Assembly (NCBI GenBank): GCA_036277615.1
Contig: DASUMQ010000184.1
Coordinates: 1-30,466 of the forward strand
Source: RPQJ01 sp036277615
GTDB lineage: Bacteria > Pseudomonadota > Gammaproteobacteria > Steroidobacterales > Steroidobacteraceae
Direction of reading: 5' to 3'
Length of the DNA: 30,466 bases
Of the stretch, positions 23,873 through 30,466 are shown piece after piece; the first letter of the stretch is position 1, and each line of letters opens with the position of its first letter. The notes beneath the pieces were generated by a model, which was not told the origin of the DNA, did not search any database, and saw only the letters and a list, made by a program, of their open reading frames with translations. Both the position numbers and the translations under genes were made by a program.

Positions 23873-26053
23873 ATGACCGAGACCACCGCCATCTGCCGCT
23901 TCTGCCACGCCACCTGCGGGCTCACGGTGACGATCGAGCAGGGTCGCGTCGTGCACGCCATCGGCGACCTCGACAACCCGGCCTACCACGGCTACAGCTG
24001 CGTCAAGGGCCGCAACTTCCACGAGTTCCACGCCGACCCGCGTCGCGTGCTCCGGCCGCTGCAGCGCGACGACACCGGCGCACTGCAACCGGTGGGCATG
24101 GACGTCGCCCTCGACGGCATCGCGCGCAGGCTCCAACGCGTGCTCGCCGCGCACGGTCCGCGTTCGGTCGCGATCTACAACGGCACCTTCAGCAATTTCT
24201 GCCCGGCGGGCGTCATGCTGCGCGATGCGTTCATGGACGCGATCGGTTCGCCGATGCGTTTCACCAACGCCACGATCGACCAGCCCGGCAAGCCCGTCGC
24301 GATGGGCCTGCACGGCCGCTGGGGTGCCGGGCCGCAGGCCTTTGCGGAAGCCGACGTCTGCATGCTGGTCGGGGCCAACACGCTGGTGTCGATGTGGGGC
24401 GGCATCCCCGCGTTCAACCCGGCCAAGCGCCTGCACGAGGCGCGGCAACGCGGCCTGAAGCTGATCGTCGTCGATCCGCGCGTGACCGAGACGGCACGCA
24501 AGGCCGACCTGCACGTGCAGTGCCTGCCGGGTCGCGACGTCGAGCTGCTCGCGGCGATGCTCAACGTCATCGTGGCCGAGCGAATGCAGGACGTCGCATT
24601 CGTCGCCACCGAGACCGAAGGGTTCGAGGCGCTCCGTGCCGCCGTCGCGCCGTTCACGCCGGAGCGGGTCGCACCACTTGCTGGCGTCCCGGCCCGGGCG
24701 ATCGTCGACGCCGCACGGATGTTCGCGGGCGCCCGGCGGGGCAACGTGACCGCGGGCACCGGTCCCAACATGGCGGGCCACGGGGTGCTGCTCGAGTACC
24801 TCGTGCTCGCGCTCAACACCGTCTGCGGCCGGTGGGTGCGCGCGGGCGAGCCGATACCCAACCGAGGTGTGCTGTTCCGCCAGTTTTCCGGCGTTGCTCG
24901 CGCCGAAAAGCCTCGACCCGCGTTCGGCTTCGGGCCGCCGTTGCGCGTTCGAGGTCTCGGTGAGACGGCGGCAGGGCTGCCGACGGCGGCGCTCGTGGAC
25001 GAGATCCTCACCCCGGGCGACGGCCAGGTTCGCGCGCTGTTCGTGGTCGGCGGCAACCCGCTCGCGTCGTGGCCGAACCTGGCCCGCGTCCGACGCGCCC
25101 TCGAATCGCTCGAACTGCTCGTCGTGGTCGATCCGCAGGTGTCGGCGACTGGGCAGCTCGCGCACTACGTGCTCGGCCCACGCTTCGGATTCGAGACCCC
25201 GGCGTTGTCGTTCGCGAACGAGGGCATCACCGTGTACGGGCTGTCGATCGGATACCAGGAGCCGTACGCCCAGTATCAGCCGCGGCTGGTCGAGCCACCC
25301 GCGGGCGCGGACGTGCTCGAGGACTGGCAGGTCTTCTACGAGCTCGGGCGCCGCATGGGGTTGCCGCTCGCGTGGCGCGGGCACGTGTTCGACATGCAGG
25401 CGCCACCCACGACCGAGGCGCTGCTCGAGCATTTCGTGCGGCGCTCGCGCGTACCACTGGAGGAAATCAAGCGGCATCCGCACGGGGCAATCTTCCCGGA
25501 CCCGCAGCCGCTGGCCGAAGCCAGGGATCCGGACTGGCCCCACCGGCTGCAGCTCGCCGACGCGACGATGCTCGCACAGCTCGCGGACGTGGCGGTGCGG
25601 ATGCGCAGCGACCAAACCCTGTCGTCGGGACCGCCGGCCACGCAGGACGGTACCGCCGTCGCGGACGATGCGTTGGAACTGTTGCTCGTGAGCCGACGCG
25701 AGCACGCGGTGTACAACTCGGTCGCGCACCACCTGCCGGCGCTGCGCCGGCGACGACCGTACAACCCGGCCTACGTGCACCCCGAGGATGCGCGACGGGC
25801 CGGCTTCGACGACGGAACGCTGGTCGCGATCGAATCGTCCGTCGGAGCGGTCACCGCGGTGCTGCACCACTCGCCCGACGTGCGTCGCGGCGTGGTGTCG
25901 ATGGCGCACGGGTTCTCCGCGACGGCGGAGGAGGGTCGGGCCGCCTCGACGTCGGCACTCGTCGACGACACGGCGGGGTTTGAGCCGATCACCGGCCTGC
26001 CGCGCATGAGCGCGATCCCGGTGCGGCTGCGCCGCGTTGCGCCCGCCGGCTGA
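23873..26053 (+). CDS. Molybdopterin oxidoreductase (bis-MGD, DMSO-reductase superfamily)
   Basis: A 726-residue cytoplasmic enzyme; no Tat signal is present. The N-terminal 4Fe-4S site has Cys8, Cys11, Cys15 and Cys43 (CRFCHATC ... YSCVKGR). The molybdopterin domain follows to about residue 440, and the C-terminal dinucleotide-binding domain includes HAVYNSVAHHLPALRRRRPYNPAYVHPEDA (about 613-642). At the position aligned by eye with the Mo-ligand Sec/Cys of formate dehydrogenases (TNARVUHGP) the protein has TNATIDQPGK, so Asp136 is the candidate ligand. No electron-transfer or membrane subunit and no chaperone is encoded nearby. The reaction is unknown; hydroxylation, oxidation or reduction of a pathway intermediate is possible. 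ATG 23873 has GGAGG eight bases upstream. It converges on the ligase at 26060 with a six-base gap. Confidence 0.9.
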   Translation: MTETTAICRFCHATCGLTVTIEQGRVVHAIGDLDNPAYHGYSCVKGRNFHEFHADPRRVLRPLQRDDTGALQPVGMDVALDGIARRLQRVLAAHGPRSVAIYNGTFSNFCPAGVMLRDAFMDAIGSPMRFTNATIDQPGKPVAMGLHGRWGAGPQAFAEADVCMLVGANTLVSMWGGIPAFNPAKRLHEARQRGLKLIVVDPRVTETARKADLHVQCLPGRDVELLAAMLNVIVAERMQDVAFVATETEGFEALRAAVAPFTPERVAPLAGVPARAIVDAARMFAGARRGNVTAGTGPNMAGHGVLLEYLVLALNTVCGRWVRAGEPIPNRGVLFRQFSGVARAEKPRPAFGFGPPLRVRGLGETAAGLPTAALVDEILTPGDGQVRALFVVGGNPLASWPNLARVRRALESLELLVVVDPQVSATGQLAHYVLGPRFGFETPALSFANEGITVYGLSIGYQEPYAQYQPRLVEPPAGADVLEDWQVFYELGRRMGLPLAWRGHVFDMQAPPTTEALLEHFVRRSRVPLEEIKRHPHGAIFPDPQPLAEARDPDWPHRLQLADATMLAQLADVAVRMRSDQTLSSGPPATQDGTAVADDALELLLVSRREHAVYNSVAHHLPALRRRRPYNPAYVHPEDARRAGFDDGTLVAIESSVGAVTAVLHHSPDVRRGVVSMAHGFSATAEEGRAASTSALVDDTAGFEPITGLPRMSAIPVRLRRVAPAG

Positions 26054-26059
26054 GCGAAC

Positions 26060-27697
26060 TCAGAGTTTTTCGCGGCGCAGGCGGAGCCCGGCACGTTCGC
26101 GGTCCCAGGTGTCCGCGGTGATGCCCTGCTCGCGGAACACGACCTTGCGGATTTTGTTGGTCTCCGTCTTCGGAAGCTCGGTGACGACGCGAACGTAGCG
26201 CGGCACCATGAAGTAGGGCAGGCGCGGGATCAGGAACTCGGTGAGCGCCTGCGGATCGACCGTGTGCCCGGCGCGCGCGGTCACGACGGCCATGACCTCC
26301 TCCTCGGCGACTTCGCTCTGCACGCCGACGGCCACGGCTTCTTCGACGTCCGGGTGCAGGCGCACCGCGTTCTCGACCTCGAACGACGAGATGTTCTCGC
26401 CGCGCCGGCGGATCGCATCCTTGCGGCGGTCGACGAAGTAGAACTCGCCGCGTTCGTCCTGCCGGAACAGGTCGCCGGTGTGGAACCAGCCGTTGCGCCA
26501 GGCGTCGACCGTGGCCTGCGCCTGGCCGTCGTAGCCGATGCACATCGTCCACGGCGTATCGCTGCGCAGGACGAGCTCGCCCACGCTGCCGCGCGGCACG
26601 TCGACGTCGTGCTCGTCGACGATGCGGGCCTCGATGCCGCTGCGCGGCCGCCCGCAGGAGCCGTACGACGCCGTGTTGAGATCCGTCACCAGTGGCGCCG
26701 AAACCTCGGTCATGTTGAAGCCGGTCAGGTAGTCGAAGCCGAAGCGCCGGGCGAACGCGACCGTCTCGTCGTTGACCGGGAACATGGTCATGCAGCGCAG
26801 CGGATTGTCGCGATCGTCGGGACGGGCCGGCTCGCGCGCGAGGAACGCCGCCATGACGCCGATCAGCCCGGAGGTCGTCGCGCACTGGCCGGCGCGCACC
26901 TGGTCCCAGAACTTCGTGGTGCTGAAGCCGTCGACGAGGTGTACGCCGCCGCCGCGGACCAGCGCGATGTAGACCGCACTGGTGCCGCCGACGTGGAACA
27001 TCGGCAGGTTGACCATGATCGATTCGCCTTCGCGCAGGTAGCCGTAGACGATCGAGGCGGTCGTGTACAGCTGCAGGTACGGCGACAGCACGCCCTTCGA
27101 CCGGCCGGTGGTACCCGACGTATAGATGATCGACTGCTCGTCCCAGTGGTGCACCTCGACGCTGTCGTCGAGCCCCGCTGCATCGCCCTGCAGCACCGTC
27201 GCCCCGTGCAGCCTGAGGCCCGCGGGGGCGGGGTCCACCGACCCATCGACCACGACGACGTCGGTGACGTGCTCGAGCGCGAGCCCCGCGAGACGCGGGA
27301 CGAGCGCCGCGTGCGCGACCAGCACGCGTGCGCGCGAGGCGTTGACCACATGCGCCAGCACGTCGCCGCGGTAGGCGGTGTTGAGCGGCACGAACACCGC
27401 ACCGAGGTAGTTCGCGGCAAACCACGTGCTCAGCATTGCGGGCCCGGTCGGCAGCCAGGCGAGCACGCGATCGCCCTTGGCCACGCCGAGCGTTTGCAGC
27501 CCGGCCGCCGCCGCCCGCACGTCGGCGCGGCACTGCGCGTAGGTCCAGGTGCTGCCATCCTCGAACAGCGCGAAGCGACGCTCCGGATGACGCGCGGCGC
27601 GGGCGTCGAGCATCGGCTTGAGCACGCAGTCGTCGCGCGCCGGAACGCGCGGATCGAAGAACGGCGGGTGGAGCTCCGTGCGGGCGCCGTCGCTCAC
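26060..27697 (-). CDS. Acyl-CoA synthetase, CaiC-like
   Basis: A 545-residue adenylating enzyme related to carnitine/crotonobetaine-CoA ligases. The P-loop is TSGTTGRSKG (193-202), followed by GWFHTGD and the hinge VDRRKDAIRRRGENISSFEVE. The catalytic Lys is Lys515 in PKTETNKIRK. Its C-terminal third is closely similar to the truncated ligase at the left edge of the window, which indicates duplication within the locus. GTG 27697 is the start because it overlaps the stop of the upstream NTF2-like gene (GTGA) and the next residues SDGARTELHPPFFDPRVP form a normal N-terminus. The open frame continues upstream to 28270 only as a shadow. It is co-transcribed with, and probably translationally coupled to, the NTF2-like gene. 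The substrate is unknown. Confidence 0.9.
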   Translation of the reverse strand: MSDGARTELHPPFFDPRVPARDDCVLKPMLDARAARHPERRFALFEDGSTWTYAQCRADVRAAAAGLQTLGVAKGDRVLAWLPTGPAMLSTWFAANYLGAVFVPLNTAYRGDVLAHVVNASRARVLVAHAALVPRLAGLALEHVTDVVVVDGSVDPAPAGLRLHGATVLQGDAAGLDDSVEVHHWDEQSIIYTSGTTGRSKGVLSPYLQLYTTASIVYGYLREGESIMVNLPMFHVGGTSAVYIALVRGGGVHLVDGFSTTKFWDQVRAGQCATTSGLIGVMAAFLAREPARPDDRDNPLRCMTMFPVNDETVAFARRFGFDYLTGFNMTEVSAPLVTDLNTASYGSCGRPRSGIEARIVDEHDVDVPRGSVGELVLRSDTPWTMCIGYDGQAQATVDAWRNGWFHTGDLFRQDERGEFYFVDRRKDAIRRRGENISSFEVENAVRLHPDVEEAVAVGVQSEVAEEEVMAVVTARAGHTVDPQALTEFLIPRLPYFMVPRYVRVVTELPKTETNKIRKVVFREQGITADTWDRERAGLRLRREKL

Positions 27698-28116
27698 GCG
27701 CCGCGGGCCTCCGTCGTGGCTGCGGGCTGCGCGCCGCCCTCGAGCGGGAGGCCGAGCTGGTCCATCAGCGTCTTCAGGTCGAAATAATCGCGCCACTCGC
27801 AGATCAGCCGGTCCCTGAACAGGAAGGTCGACATGTACGGCAGGCTCACCTGGCGCCCGTCGCGCACGTAGTGCTCGACCCCCTCGACCACGCAGCTGTC
27901 GTCGTTCGCGATGACCCGGTGGACGTCGTAGTGCTTGTCGCGGATGCGGTTCTGGAACTTCGCGAAGAACTTGCGCACGGCCGGCTTGCCGTTGATCGGC
28001 CCGATCGGCACGTTGACGGCGACGACGTCCTCCGTGCACAGCGCCATGACGGCATCGAGGTCGTCGGCCAGCCAGGCGGCGTAGTAGGCGCGAACGGTCT
28101 CGGCGTGGTCGGTCAT
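27694..28116 (-). CDS. Limonene-epoxide-hydrolase-like (NTF2-fold) protein
   Basis: A 140-residue protein of the LEH/SnoaL group: AETVRAYYAAWLADDLDAVMALCTEDVVAVNVPIGPINGKPAVRKFFAKF, then VHRVIANDDSCVVEGVEHYVRDGRQVSLPYMSTFLFRDRLICEWRDYFDLKTL. The WRDYFD closing strand, with an Asp in the place of the LEH catalytic Asp, is present. However, the Arg-x-Asp element of true limonene-epoxide hydrolases aligns with GVE. The classical proton relay therefore looks incomplete and the enzyme activity is uncertain. The ATG at 28114-28116 has GGAGGA seven bases upstream, and that site lies in a potential hairpin (28125-28139). It is the first gene of a two-gene unit with the CaiC-like ligase, overlapping by four bases. 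Confidence 0.84.
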   Translation of the reverse strand: MTDHAETVRAYYAAWLADDLDAVMALCTEDVVAVNVPIGPINGKPAVRKFFAKFQNRIRDKHYDVHRVIANDDSCVVEGVEHYVRDGRQVSLPYMSTFLFRDRLICEWRDYFDLKTLMDQLGLPLEGGAQPAATTEARGA

Positions 28117-28124
28117 CGTGGAAT

Positions 28125-28139
28125 CCTCCGCTGCGGAGG
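28125..28139 (-). promoter_or_regulatory. Palindrome covering the ribosome-binding site of the 28116 gene
   Basis: CCTCCGC-T-GCGGAGG is a perfect 7-base inverted repeat with a one-base centre. In the minus-strand transcript it can fold as a six-pair stem with a three-base loop. Its 3' arm contains the GGAGG ribosome-binding site of the NTF2-like gene, so the site could be hidden when folded. It could equally be a protein-binding palindrome or chance in GC-rich DNA. Confidence 0.35.
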
Positions 28140-28187
28140 CCGGCTGAGCTTGAACGCCGGCCCGGAACCGTGGAGGATAGGACCCAT

Positions 28188-28207
28188 AGTACAGTTGTGC
28201 AAGTGAC
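28188..28207 (+). promoter_or_regulatory. Copy 6 of shared 20-bp motif (divergent promoter region)
   Basis: AGTACAGTTGTGCAAGTGAC lies in the 114-base gap between the divergent NTF2-like gene (start 28116) and thioesterase gene (start 28231). On the opposite strand TTGCAC, within the motif, is followed 17 bases later by TATCCT. That is a fair -35/-10 pair for the minus-strand gene, and would place the motif over its -35 box. Confidence 0.5.
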
Positions 28208-28230
28208 TGGTCGGCTGCGGAGGATCGACG

Positions 28231-28728
28231 TTGCGCGTGACCATGCCGAATGCGGCCCAGCTGCGAGCACTGCCCGACCTCGGTCGCGTGCGCGTGCCGC
28301 AGGACTGGGAAGACCTCAACGGTCACGTGAACGTCAAGCACCACCTGGGCATGTACGACATGACCAGCGACGCCATGCTCGAGTTGCTCGGCGTCTCGGG
28401 CGCATGGGTGCGCGAGCAGAAGGTCGGGCTCGTCGACCTCGAGCACCACATCTGGTTCCGCCGCGAACTGCACGTCGGCGACGAGGTCACGCTGCACCTG
28501 CGGTTCACCGGCCTCAACGACCGGCGCGTGCAGGGCCTGGTGTTCCTGCTCAACGTGAATACGGCGGAGGTCGCGAGCGCGGTCGAGTTCCTGTCGATCG
28601 CCGTCGACCTCGAGGCGCGGCGCGCCATTCCGTTTCCGGCGAACGTCTACTCACGGCTCGTCGAGCTGACGCGTGAGCACGAGACGCTCGACTGGCCGGC
28701 GCCTCGCTCCGGCAGCATTTCCGTCTGA
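28231..28728 (+). CDS. Hotdog-fold acyl-CoA thioesterase
   Basis: A protein of 165 residues if translation starts at TTG 28231, or 161 from ATG 28243. It is a hotdog-fold thioesterase of the 4-hydroxybenzoyl-CoA/YbgC-like group. The active-site loop DWEDLNGHVNVKHHLGMYDMTSDAMLELLG (25-54) has the usual Asp-x-x-x-His-Val-Asn arrangement, and VDLEHHIWFRRELHVGDEVTLHLRF follows. It would release a free acid and CoA, freeing CoA from stalled intermediates. GGAGGA at 28219-28224 is six bases before the TTG but 18 before the ATG, so TTG is favoured; GTG 28237 is a third option. It is divergent from the NTF2-like/ligase pair and followed after 24 bases by the DUF1295 gene. Confidence 0.85.
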   Translation: MRVTMPNAAQLRALPDLGRVRVPQDWEDLNGHVNVKHHLGMYDMTSDAMLELLGVSGAWVREQKVGLVDLEHHIWFRRELHVGDEVTLHLRFTGLNDRRVQGLVFLLNVNTAEVASAVEFLSIAVDLEARRAIPFPANVYSRLVELTREHETLDWPAPRSGSISV

Positions 28729-28752
28729 TCGAGCCACCGGGGGAACGTAGCG

Positions 28753-29547
28753 ATGCTCAACGACCTGCTGCAACTCGCGCTCGCCGACGCGGCGCTCGTG
28801 TTCGGCTCGTTCGTGCTGCTGTGGGGCGTGAGCCTCGCCATGCGCGATTCCAGTCTCGTCGACATCTGGTTCGCGCCATGCATCGCGGCGGCCGCGGTGC
28901 TCGGCGTGTTCGTCGCCGACGGCGCCGAGCCGCGGCGCGTGCTGATCGCGGTGCTCGCGGTGATCTGGGCGACGAGGCTCGGCGGCTATCTGCTGTGGCG
29001 CAACTGGGGCCGCGAGGACGCGCGGTACGCGCGCCTGCGCAAGCACGTCGAGGACCAGGGCGGCAATTTCGCCTGGCACAGCCTCACGCGCATCAACCTC
29101 TACCAGGGCGCGATCGTGTTCGTCGCGCTCGCCCCGATCATGGTCGCGCAGGTGGCAGACACCCCGCTCGAACTCGGCCCGCTGGCCTGGTTCGGCGCCG
29201 CGCTCGTGCTGCTCGGCATCGCCTGCGAAGGCATCGCGGACCTGCAGCTCGCGCGCTTCAAGGCGGACCCGGCCAACGCCGGGCGCGTCCTGGACACCGG
29301 CCTGTGGCGGTACTCGCGGCACCCCAATTACTTCGGCGAGACCTGCGTCTGGTGGGGCTACTGGCTGATCGCCTGTGAGCACCCGTGGGGGCTGTTTACA
29401 GTGTTCTCGCCGGCGCTGATGACGTGGTCGATCCTCGGCATGATGGGCAAGGAACTGGTCGAGCGCCGCATGCTCAAGAAGCGGCCCGGTTACGAGGACT
29501 ACGTGCGACGGACCAGCGGCTTCTTCCCGTGGCCGCCGCGACGGTGA
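28753..29547 (+). CDS. DUF1295 / steroid 5-alpha-reductase-like membrane protein
   Basis: A 264-residue integral membrane protein with about six to seven hydrophobic segments. The C-terminal signature of the DUF1295 and steroid 5-alpha-reductase C-terminal clan is clear: GLWRYSRHPNYFGETCVWWGYW (about 194-215), then MMGKELVERRMLKKRPGYEDYVRRTSGFFPWPPR. Eukaryotic relatives reduce sterol or steroid double bonds with NADPH, and other bacterial relatives methylate isoprenylcysteine. Most bacterial DUF1295 proteins have no demonstrated function. In this locus a reductase acting on a steroid-like or enone substrate is an attractive but unproven reading. The ATG has GGGGGAA about eight bases upstream. 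Its 3' end overlaps the convergent HxlR-type gene by 49 bases. Confidence 0.87.
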   Translation: MLNDLLQLALADAALVFGSFVLLWGVSLAMRDSSLVDIWFAPCIAAAAVLGVFVADGAEPRRVLIAVLAVIWATRLGGYLLWRNWGREDARYARLRKHVEDQGGNFAWHSLTRINLYQGAIVFVALAPIMVAQVADTPLELGPLAWFGAALVLLGIACEGIADLQLARFKADPANAGRVLDTGLWRYSRHPNYFGETCVWWGYWLIACEHPWGLFTVFSPALMTWSILGMMGKELVERRMLKKRPGYEDYVRRTSGFFPWPPRR

Positions 29548-30466
29548 GCATGAGCCCGGGCAGGGGAGGTCGCGCCGTCGATCCGCACCTCGCGCGGATC
29601 GACCTCGCCGCCGCAACTGCCGCAGACGAGCTTCGAGCGCAGCCGGTGGTCGCAGCGATCGTGCCGCAGCAGCAGCGCGGGACCGCGCGGTACCGGCATC
29701 CAGCGCGTGCCCCAGTCCTGCATCGCAATCGTGAAGCCGAAGAGGTCCCAGCCTTTCTCGGTGAGGTGGTATTCGTGGCGCGGCGGGTGCTCCTGGTACA
29801 GCCGCTGCTCGATCACGCCGGCGGCGAGCAGGCGCCGCAACCGGTCGGCGAGGATGTTGGTCGCGATGCCGAGCGCGGCGTTGATGTCGTCGTAACGGTG
29901 CAGGCCGAAGAACAACGCGCCGAGCAGCAGCGCCGTCCAGCGGTCGCCGACCGTGTCGACGCAGTGGAACATGGTGGTATCGACGCCGTCGCCCGAGCGG
30001 CCCACACCGTCGCGCCGGCGCGTCGCGGGCCGCGTGGTACCGGGCCCGCGCAGGCCTGGACCCGCGCGATAGCTCAGTTGCCGCCGGTCGATCGGCTCGG
30101 CGCAATGGCCGCACACGATCGACGGCTTGAGCGCGCGACCACAGGCTGCGTGCACCAGGCGCGGGGGCAGGCTGTACTCGCCGCCCCAGCGGTTCTCCCA
30201 CGTCCACATGCACAGCGCAACCGGGTAGAAGGCGAGGCCTTTCTCGGTGAGTCGGTATTCGAGCCGGCTCGGCGCTGTACCGTAGGGGCTGCGATAGAGC
30301 AGTCCCGCGTCCACCATTGCGTTGAGCCGCGCGGTCAGCGTCCCCCGCGAGGCACCCGTGCGGCGCCGCAGGTCCTCGAAGCGGCGTACGCCGAGAAAGG
30401 CGTCCCGCATGATCAGGTGCGACCAGCGGTCGCCCACTTCCTGCAGCGCGCGCGCGACTTCGCCGT
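29499..30466 (-). CDS. Tandem HxlR-type winged-helix regulator, 5' truncated by window
   Basis: At least 321 residues; the frame stays open to the window edge (GEVARALQEVGDRWSHLIMRDAFLGVRRF...), so the start is missing. It holds two HxlR domains in one chain. The first runs from VGDRWSHLIMRDAFLGVRRFEDL to LTEKGLAFYPVALCMWTWENRW. The second runs from VDTVGDRWTALLLGALFFGLHRYDDI to LTEKGWDLFGFTIAMQDWGTRW. Each is followed by a possible zinc element with identical spacing, H-x2-C-x9-C-x2-C (HAAC...CGHC and HDRC...CGSC). HxlR proteins normally bind DNA as dimers, so this looks like a fused dimer. It may control the neighbouring genes and is the only DNA-binding protein in the window, hence a candidate for the shared motif. 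The stop TAG lies inside the DUF1295 gene. Confidence 0.88.
   Translation of the reverse strand, partial: GEVARALQEVGDRWSHLIMRDAFLGVRRFEDLRRRTGASRGTLTARLNAMVDAGLLYRSPYGTAPSRLEYRLTEKGLAFYPVALCMWTWENRWGGEYSLPPRLVHAACGRALKPSIVCGHCAEPIDRRQLSYRAGPGLRGPGTTRPATRRRDGVGRSGDGVDTTMFHCVDTVGDRWTALLLGALFFGLHRYDDINAALGIATNILADRLRRLLAAGVIEQRLYQEHPPRHEYHLTEKGWDLFGFTIAMQDWGTRWMPVPRGPALLLRHDRCDHRLRSKLVCGSCGGEVDPREVRIDGATSPARAHAHRRGGHGKKPLVRRT

Noticed and set aside
23783..25909. A 708-codon minus-strand open frame antisense to the molybdopterin oxidoreductase
   Set aside because: Low-complexity Arg/His/Val composition, no recognisable domain, and fully covered by a gene with clear motifs on the other strand.

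Overview
The window is about 30 kb of very GC-rich DNA, packed with catabolic genes. It has the look of a chromosomal region from a high-GC proteobacterium. A TonB-dependent outer-membrane receptor shows the host is Gram-negative. The strong third-position GC bias, the GTG and TTG starts and the overlapping stop/start codons fit a dense genome. A gammaproteobacterium is my best guess, but the sequence alone does not settle it. I see no rRNA, tRNA, insertion sequence, integrase or CRISPR array, and no gene-free stretch longer than about 130 bases.

Layout. (1) Bases 2-3093, plus strand: the tail of an acyl-CoA synthetase followed by two thiolases, one of the SCP2 type. (2) Bases 3091-3220: a heptanucleotide repeat array filling the gap between two convergent genes exactly from stop codon to stop codon. 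(3) Bases 3216-3599, minus: a small NTF2-like protein. (4) Bases 3727-10707, plus: a seven-gene run of thiolase, two acyl-CoA dehydrogenase subunits, alpha/beta hydrolase, MaoC hydratase, MFE-2-type short-chain dehydrogenase and quinone-oxidoreductase-like MDR protein. (5) Bases 10704-16978: an HSL-type esterase, an MFS transporter, two acyl-CoA synthetases and a Tat-signal NTF2-like protein. (6) Bases 16998-20159, minus: SDR, feruloyl-CoA-synthetase-like ligase and SnoaL-like protein. (7) Bases 20231-23850, plus: SDR and TonB-dependent receptor, closed by a strong intrinsic terminator. (8) Bases 23873-29547: a stand-alone molybdopterin oxidoreductase, a CaiC-like ligase paired with another NTF2-like protein, a hotdog thioesterase and a DUF1295 membrane protein. 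(9) The right edge: a tandem HxlR-type regulator that runs off the window.

How it works together (inference): the receptor and the MFS carrier import a hydrophobic or bulky carboxylic compound. Several adenylating ligases make CoA esters. A two-subunit acyl-CoA dehydrogenase, a MaoC hydratase, an (R)-hydroxyacyl-CoA-type SDR and thiolases then carry out beta-oxidation. The parts (FadE28/29-like pair, MFE-2-like SDR plus MaoC, SCP2-type thiolase) match those used for branched sterol, bile-acid or isoprenoid side chains. No steroid-ring genes are present, so the substrate is not proven; alicyclic, terpenoid or phenylpropanoid acids remain possible.

The least expected signal is a 20-base motif, consensus AGTCYNRTNNWGCAAGNGAC. 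It occurs once in each of the five divergent intergenic regions and once upstream of the TonB receptor, which suggests one unidentified regulator or promoter class for the whole locus. Other points of interest are the stop-to-stop heptad array, four NTF2-like proteins (two of them translationally coupled to ligases), and an Asp at the presumed metal-ligand position of the Mo enzyme.
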